A stretch of DNA of 39,280 nucleotides, taken from NCBI GenBank assembly GCA_002869225.1, contig PKTG01000140.1, positions 1 to 39,280 of the forward strand. Direction: 5' to 3'. Both the position numbers and the translations under genes were made by a program. Every line of letters starts with the position of its first letter. Position 1 is the stretch's first letter. The stretch comes from Candidatus Muiribacterium halophilum (lineage in GTDB: Bacteria; Muiribacteriota; Muiribacteriia; Muiribacteriales; Muiribacteriaceae). Below, in pieces: positions 32,477 through 39,280 of the stretch. The notes below the pieces were generated by a model. It made no database searches. It saw nothing but the letters and a program-made list of their open reading frames with translations, and was not told the DNA's origin.

Positions 32477-33226
32477 ATGTCTGACGTTATTTACCGTGAT
32501 GGCCACCACTACGATAGAATCAACGAAGATTATAATATGGATATCGAGTTTTATACAGAAGAATGTTTGAATAATGGTCCCAATGTTCTCGAAGTAGCTT
32601 GCGGAACCGGCAGATTGACCCTTCCTATAGCTAAAAGCGGTATAAATATTACAGGAATAGATCTTTCTGATGGAATGCTTGAACAAGCTCGAAAAAAAAG
32701 TCAGAAAGCCGGTCTTGATATAAATTTTCATAAATGTGATGCAAGAGATTTTGAGTTAAATAAAAAATTTGATTTTATCTTTATTCCTTTTAATTCAATA
32801 TGTCATATTTACTCAGGAGAAGATATATATAGATTTTTTAATTCAATAAAAAAACATCTTAAAGATGATGGATTATTCCTTATAGACGTGTTTAATCCAG
32901 CAATGGAATATTTGACCAGAGATTCAAGAAAAAGATTCCCAGTTTGTGAATACACCGATCCATATTCAGGTGATCATGTAAAAGTTGAGGAAACGAATTT
33001 TTATGATAAAGAATCCCAAATAAATAAAGTTAAATGGCATTTTATTTATGAAGATATGACTAAAAATAGAACAGAACCTTTAAATATGAGGATGTATTAT
33101 CCACAGGAACTTGATAATTATCTTAAATTTAATGGTTTTAAGATCATAAAAAAATATGGAGACTTTGATAAAAGTGAATTTTGTTCACAAGCGCCAAAGC
33201 AATTGATATTTTGTAAAAAGCTGTGA
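32477..33226 (+). CDS. class I SAM-dependent methyltransferase
   Basis: A 249-residue methyltransferase. Motif I is VLEVACGTGRL, followed by GIDLSDGMLEQA and a motif IV-like FDFIFIPFNSICHI. The C-terminal half has an antiparallel-strand character (KVEETNFYDKESQINKVKWHF), as in small-molecule methyltransferases. The acceptor is unknown. AGAGGT upstream supports the ATG at 32477 rather than the in-frame GTG at 32462, which would swallow the site. Likely co-transcribed with the nitroreductase gene. Confidence 0.88.
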   Translation: MSDVIYRDGHHYDRINEDYNMDIEFYTEECLNNGPNVLEVACGTGRLTLPIAKSGINITGIDLSDGMLEQARKKSQKAGLDINFHKCDARDFELNKKFDFIFIPFNSICHIYSGEDIYRFFNSIKKHLKDDGLFLIDVFNPAMEYLTRDSRKRFPVCEYTDPYSGDHVKVEETNFYDKESQINKVKWHFIYEDMTKNRTEPLNMRMYYPQELDNYLKFNGFKIIKKYGDFDKSEFCSQAPKQLIFCKKL

Positions 33227-33345
33227 ATGATGAGATGTGAATGGTGATTAGAAAAATCCGGATTTTGGGATAAAGCTGGATTTTGGATTTTGGGAAGATC
33301 AAAACCAACCCAAATCCCAAACACCAAATTCCAAACACCACGATT
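33224..33345. repeat. heptamer repeat block, copy B of the 28-nt core element
   Basis: GTGAATG, ATGAGAT and GTGAATG heptamers, then the exact 28-nt core (33273-33300), then CCCAAAT, CCCAAAC, ACCAAAT and TCCAAAC units up to the ribosome binding site region of the next gene. G-rich and C-rich halves can pair. Confidence 0.8.
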
Positions 33346-33365
33346 TTATAATGAGGAGGAAAGGA

Positions 33366-33995
33366 ATGGGCTTTTTTAATTTTATTAAGAAAATAAAAAC
33401 ACATGTCAGTGCTGGCAGAGGTATTCCTGGAAATGGTAATGCTATATCTGAACATAGAAAAGTCGAATCATTTCAAGATATAGAATTAAATGGAAAACTT
33501 CATTTTTCTATTTCTAAGGGAAAACCCGCTCTTACTATAAAAGGAGATTCCAATCTTATTCAGTATTTGAAAACTGAAAATAATAATGGTTTTTTAATTG
33601 TTTCTATAAAAGAAAATATAAACCCAAGAAGTGTTTTAAAGATAAACATAAGAGTCCCTAAATTGATATCTTTAAAATTAAACGGTTCTTCAAAAGGGAA
33701 GATAAAGAACATTGATGAAGAAAAATTTACAATCAATCTAAGTGGTGCAAGTAATATTTCGATGAGTGGAAAAGTTAGAGATTTTGCATTAAATATATCT
33801 GGTGCTGGTAATCTAAAAGCAAAAGAATGTGAAATAGAAAGATGTTCGGTTGTTATTTCTGGAGCAGGAAACGCTATTCTCAAAGTAGAAGAAGACCTTA
33901 AGGTGAATATTTCAGGGGCAGGGAAATTAAGTTATTTAGGAGATCCACAGGTGGATAAGAAGATATCAGGGTTAGGAACAATTAAGAAATTGTGA
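33366..33995 (+). CDS. GIN-domain (DUF2807) protein
   Basis: A 209-residue protein of the putative auto-transporter adhesin, head GIN domain family (DUF2807). It contains a right-handed beta-helix-like run of NLSGASN, NISGAGN, VISGAGN and NISGAGK motifs spaced by about 20 residues. Family members are normally exported. Here the N-terminus (MGFFNFIKKIKTHVSAG) lacks a convincing signal peptide, so it may be cytoplasmic or use another route. AGGAGG at 33354-33359 fixes the ATG at 33366. The gene stands alone between two heptamer repeat blocks. Function unknown. Confidence 0.85.
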   Translation: MGFFNFIKKIKTHVSAGRGIPGNGNAISEHRKVESFQDIELNGKLHFSISKGKPALTIKGDSNLIQYLKTENNNGFLIVSIKENINPRSVLKINIRVPKLISLKLNGSSKGKIKNIDEEKFTINLSGASNISMSGKVRDFALNISGAGNLKAKECEIERCSVVISGAGNAILKVEEDLKVNISGAGKLSYLGDPQVDKKISGLGTIKKL

Positions 33996-34240
33996 AATGT
34001 GAGAAGTAAGAAGTGAGAAGTGAACTGTACCCCGAACCCCTGTTTCGTAAAGCGTAATGCGTGATGGGAAATGGGTAGAACAGAGGACAGTAATTAAAAA
34101 TTAATAATGAAAAATGAAGAATTATTAAAAACAGTGAGCGATGAATGGATAAAAACTGGGATGAAGCTGGATTTTGGATTTTGGGAAGATCTTGAATTCC
34201 CCAAACCCCGAACACCAAATTCCAAAACCCAAGTTTTGAT
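33996..34240. repeat. heptamer repeat block, copy C of the 28-nt core element
   Basis: The longest period-7 stretch. GTGAGAA, GTAAGAA, GTGAGAA, GTGAACT come first; CGTAAAG, CGTAATG, CGTGATG follow near 34047; TTAAAAA, TTAATAA, TGAAAAA, TGAAGAA, TTATTAA lie near 34097. The exact 28-nt core is at 34164-34191, followed by CCAAACC, CCGAACA, CCAAATT and CCAAAAC. Several heptamer families are thus joined end to end. Confidence 0.8.
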
Positions 34241-34252
34241 AATGGAGTGTTT

Positions 34253-34573
34253 ATGATAAATATTGAAGGAAATTGTGAGATTGGAGATGAAAAAGATATT
34301 GTTTATAGAGAAAGAAACCGTTGTGTAGCTCTAGCTGCTAAAATGGCTTTAGAACTAGGTTATAACGTTGGAATTGCTAAACATACAGGAGAGGATAAAG
34401 GAGATAACAATTCAGTAGTATATATAGATCTGCCTACCGGTCAAATTTCCTGGCATATTAGAGATTGCGAAAAGAATATTTTTTCTTTTCTTAATAATTA
34501 TAAAGGCAATTATGATGGTCATAATACAAACGAAAAATATAAAAGAATTGAAGATTTTACAAAAACCAATTAA
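34253..34573 (+). CDS. WDGH-domain-like small protein
   Basis: A 106-residue protein. An N-terminal RERNRCVALAAKMALELGY helix, a VVYIDLPTGQISWHI strand pair and the end NYDGHNTNEKYKRI resemble the WDGH domain, in which the last motif reads WDGHTTEEKYRR. The domain is known from phage and bacterial proteins and its role is not established. GGAG at 34244-34247 supports the ATG at 34253, six bases after an in-frame GTG at 34247. It follows directly on a heptamer repeat. Confidence 0.7.
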   Translation: MINIEGNCEIGDEKDIVYRERNRCVALAAKMALELGYNVGIAKHTGEDKGDNNSVVYIDLPTGQISWHIRDCEKNIFSFLNNYKGNYDGHNTNEKYKRIEDFTKTN

Positions 34574-34583
34574 ATATGTTGCG

Positions 34584-34612
34584 TTGCAGAATTATTTTAT
34601 TTAATATATAAA
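34584..34612 (+). promoter_or_regulatory. candidate ackA promoter
   Basis: TTGCAG at 34584-34589, 17 nt, TATAAA at 34607-34612. It would yield a short leader with GGGGAG before the ATG at 34634. The -35 box is weak. Confidence 0.45.
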
Positions 34613-34633
34613 GAAAACAGGGGAGAGTATAAT

Positions 34634-35842
34634 ATGCCTATTTTAAGAACGGCTACGATACTTGTAATAAATTGCGGAAGTTCATCTTTAAAATATGAGA
34701 TAATCAAAATGCCTGAACAACAAAGTCTAGGTAAGGGACTTGTTGAAAGAATAGGCACAGAAGGTTCTATTATCACTCAGAAGACAAAAGGGATGAAACA
34801 TTGTGAAAACTTTGATTGTCCTGATCATAAAGAAGCGATGAAAAAGATGTGTGAACTTCTGATCAATGAAGAATTTGGAATAATATCTGATCTTTCATTG
34901 ATCAACGCAGTAGGACACAGAGTAGTTCACGGTGGTGAAAAATATTCCGAATCTGTCATTATTGATAAAGATGTTATAAAAGCAATTGAAGAAAATGTTG
35001 AACTTGCCCCTCTTCATAATCCTGCAAATCTTATTGGTATAAACGAAGCTAAAGAAATATTTCCAATGTTAAGACAGGTAGCTGTTTTTGATACTTCTTT
35101 TCATCAGACCCTGCCTCCTTCAGCATATCTCTATGGACTACCAATAGAACTTTATGAAAAACATAGAATCCGTAGATATGGATTTCATGGTACAAGTCAT
35201 AGATACGTTTCTAATAAGGCACTTGATATGATGAGAAGATTTAAAGAAAATACAAATGTCATATCATGTCATCTTGGAAATGGTGCTTCGATCACTGCTA
35301 TAGAACACGGAAAATCTATCGATACTTCAATGGGTTTTACTCCACTAGAAGGTCTTATGATGGGAACCCGTTCTGGAGATATTGATCCTGCAATAATCTT
35401 TTATCTATCCGAAAGAGGATTTTCAAATGATGAAATAAATCATATGCTAAATAAAAAGAGTGGTCTTTTAGGATTATCCGGAATCTCAAACGATCTTAGA
35501 GATCTTGAAGAAAAAGCTGCTAACGGAAACGAAAAAGCAAAGCAGGCTTTGGATGTATACGCTTATAAAATACGAAAATATATTGGTTCCTACGCTGCAA
35601 ACCTTGTTAAAGTGGATATACTTGTTTTTACCGGTGGAATTGGAGAAAACGGTATAAAGATGAGAGAAAGAATATGCCACAGACTCGAAAGTATTGGAAT
35701 TTTTATGGATTACGATAAGAATTCAGAAGTTGGTGCAAACCCTGGAATAATCTCACAACCGTATTCTCCTGTGGCTATACTTGTGATTCCAACCAATGAA
35801 GAACTTCAGATAGCGTTAGATACTTATGATTTATACGTATAG
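34634..35842 (+). CDS. ackA: acetate kinase
   Basis: A 402-residue acetate kinase of normal length, converting acetyl phosphate and ADP to acetate and ATP in fermentation. The N-terminal INCGSSSLK phosphate-binding motif, HRVVHGG, DTSFHQTLP, YGFHGTSHRYV, the HLGNGASITAI block, MGTRSGDIDP and FTGGIGENG are all present. The usual partner phosphotransacetylase is not adjacent. GGGGAG at 34620-34625 supports the ATG. A heptamer repeat follows, then convergent genes on the minus strand. Confidence 0.96.
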   Translation: MPILRTATILVINCGSSSLKYEIIKMPEQQSLGKGLVERIGTEGSIITQKTKGMKHCENFDCPDHKEAMKKMCELLINEEFGIISDLSLINAVGHRVVHGGEKYSESVIIDKDVIKAIEENVELAPLHNPANLIGINEAKEIFPMLRQVAVFDTSFHQTLPPSAYLYGLPIELYEKHRIRRYGFHGTSHRYVSNKALDMMRRFKENTNVISCHLGNGASITAIEHGKSIDTSMGFTPLEGLMMGTRSGDIDPAIIFYLSERGFSNDEINHMLNKKSGLLGLSGISNDLRDLEEKAANGNEKAKQALDVYAYKIRKYIGSYAANLVKVDILVFTGGIGENGIKMRERICHRLESIGIFMDYDKNSEVGANPGIISQPYSPVAILVIPTNEELQIALDTYDLYV

Positions 35843-35849
35843 TGTTAAA

Positions 35850-35930
35850 AACTGGGAAGAAGCTGGATTTTGGATTTTGGGAAGATCTTGAAATTCTCAA
35901 CCCCCGAACACCAAATTCCAAATCCCTCTT
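35850..35930. repeat. heptamer repeat block, copy D of the 28-nt core element
   Basis: Exact 28-nt core at 35860-35887, then CAACCCC, CGAACAC, CAAATTC and CAAATCC units. It fills the gap between the convergent ackA and minus-strand genes and could form a hairpin serving both as terminator, although no T-run follows. Confidence 0.8.
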
Positions 35931-35933
35931 TCC

Positions 35934-36059
35934 TTACTGATTTTTGTTTCTCTTTAAATTTATCCTGTTAATAGTAAGCTCAAGTTCTTTGTCAATATCC
36001 AATGAATTAATTGAAACACCAAATCTTTTGGCTACTTTTTCAATATTTATATTATCCAC
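35934..36059 (-). CDS. small ORF or gene remnant, unknown
   Basis: A 41-codon frame with GGGAG five bases before a GTG start. The product, including EKVAKRFGVSINSL, resembles a short helix-turn-helix-like segment. The frame stays open and protein-like for 15 more codons upstream (VDYQNINIFKLLGDL), to a TAA at 36105-36107, and NFDDI precedes that stop in the same frame. So this may be the end of a larger decayed gene rather than a true microprotein. It lies directly downstream of the broken O-antigen-ligase-like gene on the same strand. I do not assign a function. Confidence 0.4.
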   Translation of the reverse strand: MDNINIEKVAKRFGVSINSLDIDKELELTINRINLKRNKNQ

Positions 36060-36133
36060 AAGATCTCCCAATAGTTTGAATATATTAATATTCTGATAAT
36101 CTACTTAAATATCGTCAAAGTTAAACTTTCACT

Positions 36134-37501
36134 TTAACTTTCAGCAGATTTTATTTTATCCTTCGATATCACTTCAAGATCATCAATACTTACAACTTTC
36201 TTTCCTTCAACATTCATAAGAATCTGCTGTTTCCATATTGAGAAAAATAATCCGATTGAAACTCCTATAACCCAGTTTGATAAAATAGCTATCAGCGGAT
36301 CTTCAGAAAATGAAATCAAATGAAAAGAAATTATAACAACAAAAGTTGCTTTTGATAATTATTTAAAAAGATTATCGGTTGAGTTTTTTGCCATCTTGAA
36401 TACATACTTGAAAATCTCAGCCCAAAAATAAATATAGATCAATATACCGACAGCACCCATCTCTACTAAAACGGTCATAAACATATTAAAAGCATTATTA
36501 AAAATTTTTGAATCATAAGGCACAGCAGAACCAAAAAAGTTTCCAACTCCAACACCATAAAATGGACTTTGAGAAAATTGTCTTATAGCATCCTTCCATA
36601 TTGCTATTCTTGCAAGTACAGAAGTATCATGAAGTGTTATAACAGATAAAAATCTGCTATTAACTGCTGGAACAAATAATATTGCAACAGAAAAGAGAAA
36701 GAGTCCAAGAAAGTACCAATAATTTCTCTTAAATAAAAGATTATAAAATACTACTGACAGAAATAAGGATAGAATGGCTGTTCTTGAGATAGAAGATAAA
36801 AAAGATAATACTATTGGAATCATGCCAATATATAACACTGTTTTTTTTCTATAAATTAAATATACAGCTAAAAGGGGTAAAACAATTACCATATAATGTC
36901 CAAGGGTATTTGGATTTATAAAAGCTCCATAACCTCTAAAGGTCTTTCCTCTAAATGGAGACATCATAAAAGTGTATATAGTATAAAAAGATCCAGCAAG
37001 TGTAGTGAAGTAAATTCCTTTCAACAGCACCCAAATATGCTCTTTATTTCTTATAAGATTGACAGTAAGAAAATATGATGTAGTAAAAATACCATAAGCC
37101 ATTATTCTTTTTAATTGATTATCTATTGTAGCAGGTCTGATAGTGGTTATAGCCAATATAAAAAACAGCATTATCGGTAATTCTACCGGAGTATGATTTA
37201 AGGGTTTCGATCCTAGTAAAAAGTAATGGAACACAAAAAATACACCAGTCACCAAAATCAAAGCATTGGAAAGATATATATTTATGAATCCAATCCTTAA
37301 TGAAGGATTATAAAGGTTTGCTGATGCAAATATCAATATAAATCCTAATCTTGGATTATAAGAAAGAAGAAGTTAACTTGCAAAAATGATTATCAAAGAA
37401 AAAGCTGCTTTATAAGAAACGAATACAAGTAAATAAGACGATATTATCGTAATAAGAAATAATACTATAAAAAAATACAAGTTACGTTTCAGGTGAATCA
37501 T
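36134..37501 (-). pseudogene. O-antigen ligase-like polytopic membrane protein with two in-frame TAA codons
   Basis: Three consecutive open stretches in one frame make a single Wzy/WaaL-like membrane protein of about 455 codons. An N-terminal part (from ATG at 37501, MIHLKRN) ends at TAA 37373-37375; then come LLSYNPRLGF and the central part with the long extracytoplasmic loop (RIAIWKDAIRQFSQSPFYGVGVGNF), which is the family hallmark; a second TAA lies at 36359-36361, followed by LSKATFVVIISF, a further membrane helix and a cytoplasmic tail. The intact middle (36359-37336) may still be translated, but without the first and last helices. Such enzymes ligate or polymerise surface glycans. Two independent nonsense changes indicate a decaying gene. 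Confidence 0.8.
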
Positions 37502-37568
37502 GCCTTTTTGTTTAGAGCTCCGCGTGTTTTTTATTATTTTTTTTTTTATTTTACACAAAAAAAATCAC

Positions 37569-37596
37569 TTTACAAAATTTGAATATCTAATATAAT
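37569..37596 (+). promoter_or_regulatory. promoter of the subtilase gene
   Basis: TTTACA at 37569-37574, 16 nt, TATAAT at 37591-37596. Transcription would begin near 37603, leaving a short leader that includes GAGGAGG (37617-37623). Confidence 0.65.
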
Positions 37597-37629
37597 TAAA
37601 GAAAGTATAGAGAATTGAGGAGGTTTCTT

Positions 37630-39042
37630 ATGAAACGAAGTATTTTTTTAACATTAATGATCGCAGTATGTATTATATCCTGGTCTGAAGTACCAGTTCT
37701 GGTAATTGATTCAGGTACTGATTTCACACATTCTCTTCTTGCACCCATTGCTAATCCCACTTTATCTGAGCTTAATGGTATAGAAGGATCTGATGATGAT
37801 TCCAACGGATATGTTGATGATGTTTATGGTTGGAATTTTGCTGAAAATAGTAATATACTTGTTCATCTTGAAAACATTCCAGCTAATTATGCTGACATAG
37901 TAAAATTCATGAGACTTATGGGTAAACTTCAGCTTTCTGGAATGGATTCACTTTCACAGGATGAAAAGATGTTTCTTTATACAAATTACCAGAACAAAGA
38001 ATTTCTTGCATGGGTTCAATATATTGGTGGATTCGCTCATGGAACACATGTTGCTGGTATTATAACAAAAGACAACCCTTATATTAAGATGAAAGCTATT
38101 GCCCATATACCTGTTGGAAATACCCCAGCTAAAGAGATAGCTGAAGAAGTCTCAATGGCTGTAAGATATTTCAGAAGCACAAAAAGAGATGCAGAAGCTG
38201 CTACTGAACAGGTCACAATGGATCAGCTTATTGATTATTTCAAATCAATGGGTGCACAGTATGCACAGGCAATGGAAAAAGAAGCAGAATATGTTGGACA
38301 GGTAAATCCAAGAGTTGTTAACTGTTCATTCGGTACTGAAAACAAAATGCTTTTGGAAAATTTCAAAAAGATGATGGTAGATGAATGGGGATTTGTAGAC
38401 CCAACAGATGAACAGGTTCAGGAAGTTGTTAATAATTTTGTTAAATATGCATTTCTACCAAGAGATAAAGTCCTTTTCTCAAAAGCTGAAGATGTACTTG
38501 TTTGTATAGCAGCAGGAAACTCAAGTGAAGATCTTGATAATATTACAACTTCTCCAAACGATGTTGATATACCAAATAAACTAGTTGTAGCTGCTACTTC
38601 ACAGGATATGGAACTCGCTTCTTTCTCATGTTATGGAGAAACAAAAGTCGATATAGCTGTACCTGGAGTTAACATATTATCATCTTACCCAGGCGAACAG
38701 ATGGGAGTTATGTCAGGAACTTCTCAGGCAGCTCCTTATGCTGCAAAGATCGCATCAATGGTAATTGGAGTTAACCCTAATCTTACAGCACTTGAAACCA
38801 AGAAAATATTAATTGAAACAGTTGATAAAAAAGACTGGCTTAGAGATAAAGTTATATCTAGTGGTGTTATAAACGTTAAAAGAGCTATGCAGGCTGCAAG
38901 ATATACAAAAGAAAAAATGACGGTTGATGCTGCAATAGCTAAAGTAAACGAAGAAATAAGTGAAAAACCTGTAAAAAGAAATGCAATCCTTCCTAAGTTT
39001 AACGAGCAGGAAAGAGAGATGTATAACTGGTTTGCATTCTAA
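37630..39042 (+). CDS. exported subtilisin-like serine protease (S8) without prodomain
   Basis: A 470-residue subtilase. A signal peptide (MKRSIFLTLMIAVCIISWS) is followed almost at once by the catalytic Asp27 (VLVIDSGTDF). The other catalytic residues are His137 (HGTHVAG) and Ser362 (MSGTSQAAPYAA); the oxyanion Asn is in AAGNSSED. There is no room for the usual inhibitor-like prodomain. The Asp-His spacing of about 110 residues is much longer than normal, due to an insert (about 40-130). GAGGAGG sets the ATG at 37630; the TTG at 37615 would include this site. The protein probably acts outside the cytoplasm. A good promoter and a terminator frame it as a single-gene unit. Confidence 0.93.
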   Translation: MKRSIFLTLMIAVCIISWSEVPVLVIDSGTDFTHSLLAPIANPTLSELNGIEGSDDDSNGYVDDVYGWNFAENSNILVHLENIPANYADIVKFMRLMGKLQLSGMDSLSQDEKMFLYTNYQNKEFLAWVQYIGGFAHGTHVAGIITKDNPYIKMKAIAHIPVGNTPAKEIAEEVSMAVRYFRSTKRDAEAATEQVTMDQLIDYFKSMGAQYAQAMEKEAEYVGQVNPRVVNCSFGTENKMLLENFKKMMVDEWGFVDPTDEQVQEVVNNFVKYAFLPRDKVLFSKAEDVLVCIAAGNSSEDLDNITTSPNDVDIPNKLVVAATSQDMELASFSCYGETKVDIAVPGVNILSSYPGEQMGVMSGTSQAAPYAAKIASMVIGVNPNLTALETKKILIETVDKKDWLRDKVISSGVINVKRAMQAARYTKEKMTVDAAIAKVNEEISEKPVKRNAILPKFNEQEREMYNWFAF

Positions 39043-39062
39043 ATCAAACGGATTTGAATTTC

Positions 39063-39094
39063 AAAAAGACCATCATAACGATGGTCTTTTTTTT
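39063..39094 (+). terminator. rho-independent terminator after the subtilase gene
   Basis: A perfect stem with GACCATC (39068-39074) and GATGGTC (39080-39086), loop ATAAC, extended by flanking A and T runs and ending in a run of T. Confidence 0.92.
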
Positions 39095-39148
39095 ATAAAA
39101 TTTTAATTAAAAAAAGTTTTATACTCCGTTGAACTAATAAAGTAATTT

Positions 39149-39270
39149 AAGAAGGTTAGAAGCATCAATTGCACAATGCTGACTCACTACTAAACGGCTT
39201 AGCTGCATTGAGAACCACTCCGCTGGCGTACCGTAGCAACTCACATTGCTCCAGTATGATTAACCTTCTT
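39149..39270. repeat. 122-nt element with perfect 10-bp inverted ends
   Basis: AAGAAGGTTA at 39149-39158 and TAACCTTCTT at 39261-39270 are perfect inverted repeats. The interior is clearly richer in G and C than the window and has short self-complementary pieces (for example GCATCAATTGCACAATGC). It has no coding frame. It could be a small mobile element or a structured RNA; I do not recognise it. Confidence 0.45.
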
Positions 39271-39280
39271 ACCTCTGTTC

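Noticed and set aside
33144-33455. Minus-strand frames of 69 and 103 codons
   Set aside because: They lie across the heptamer repeat and antisense to the methyltransferase and GIN-domain genes; the translated repeat gives the same FGIW-type peptide wherever the repeat occurs.
33982-34218. Minus-strand frame of 78 codons
   Set aside because: A translation of heptamer repeats only, with no ribosome binding site.
1-39280. tRNA or rRNA genes
   Set aside because: No cloverleaf with a GTTC-type T-arm or conserved rRNA segment was recognised by eye in the intergenic regions; a covariance search would settle it.

Overview
The window is AT-rich bacterial DNA with long overlapping genes, GGAGG-type ribosome binding sites and recognisable sigma-70-like promoters (TTGAAA or TTTACA, 16-17 nt, TATAAT). 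Gene content points to an anaerobic, probably fermentative, strongly signalling organism: many radical SAM enzymes, a ferredoxin-nitroreductase, a membrane polyferredoxin and acetate kinase. A remnant of an O-antigen-ligase-like gene hints at a Gram-negative-type envelope. I cannot name the lineage; an uncultured, candidate-phylum-like bacterium is the honest limit. TAA, TAG and TGA are all used as genuine stops.

Region 1 (110-19864) reads as one rightward operon of twelve genes. Neighbours overlap by up to 44 nt or are separated by at most 8 nt. It opens with a signalling block: a SpoIIE/RsbU-type phosphatase, a GAF-GGDEF diguanylate cyclase with an I-site, a single-domain response regulator and a GAF-HD-GYP phosphodiesterase. 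A GerW/YtfJ-family protein and a dGTPase follow. It then runs without a break into a radical SAM/SPASM cluster of paralogues. The cluster contains a membrane protein of unknown family, a 1444-residue protein with about six beta-sandwich repeats fused to a radical SAM/SPASM enzyme, and a radical SAM enzyme whose SPASM half is encoded at the start of the next gene, fused to a B12-binding-type radical SAM enzyme. A further radical SAM/SPASM gene follows a repeat (20025-21188). This cluster is the best candidate for an undescribed system. Its substrate is not visible and no precursor-peptide gene was found.

Region 2 (21580-35842) holds mostly small, independent transcription units: DUF2087 protein, 2'-5' RNA ligase-like protein, orphan OmpR-type regulator, YgeW carbamoyltransferase, class III cyclase, polyferredoxin with a tiny CXXC membrane protein, PgeF, MscS channel, oligoendopeptidase F, nitroreductase, methyltransferase, GIN-domain protein, WDGH-like protein and acetate kinase. 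Two of these genes contain in-frame stops: pgeF (TAA) and pepF (TGA at a Gly position, just before the HEAGH zinc site). Two genes (22427 and 26230) appear leaderless, with TATAAT-N6-ATG.

Region 3 (35934-39280) has a decayed O-antigen-ligase-like gene on the minus strand with two in-frame TAA codons, a small doubtful ORF beside it, an exported subtilase without a prodomain, a terminator, and a 122-nt element with perfect 10-bp inverted ends.

The intergenic spaces from about 19.9 kb onwards carry three kinds of dispersed repeat: degenerate heptanucleotide (period-7) repeats, some with a shared 28-nt core; a roughly 90-nt element with GCGGGTCCTG ends; and two arrays of mini-hairpins with variable stems and a constant spacer. 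The operon of region 1 is free of them until its end.
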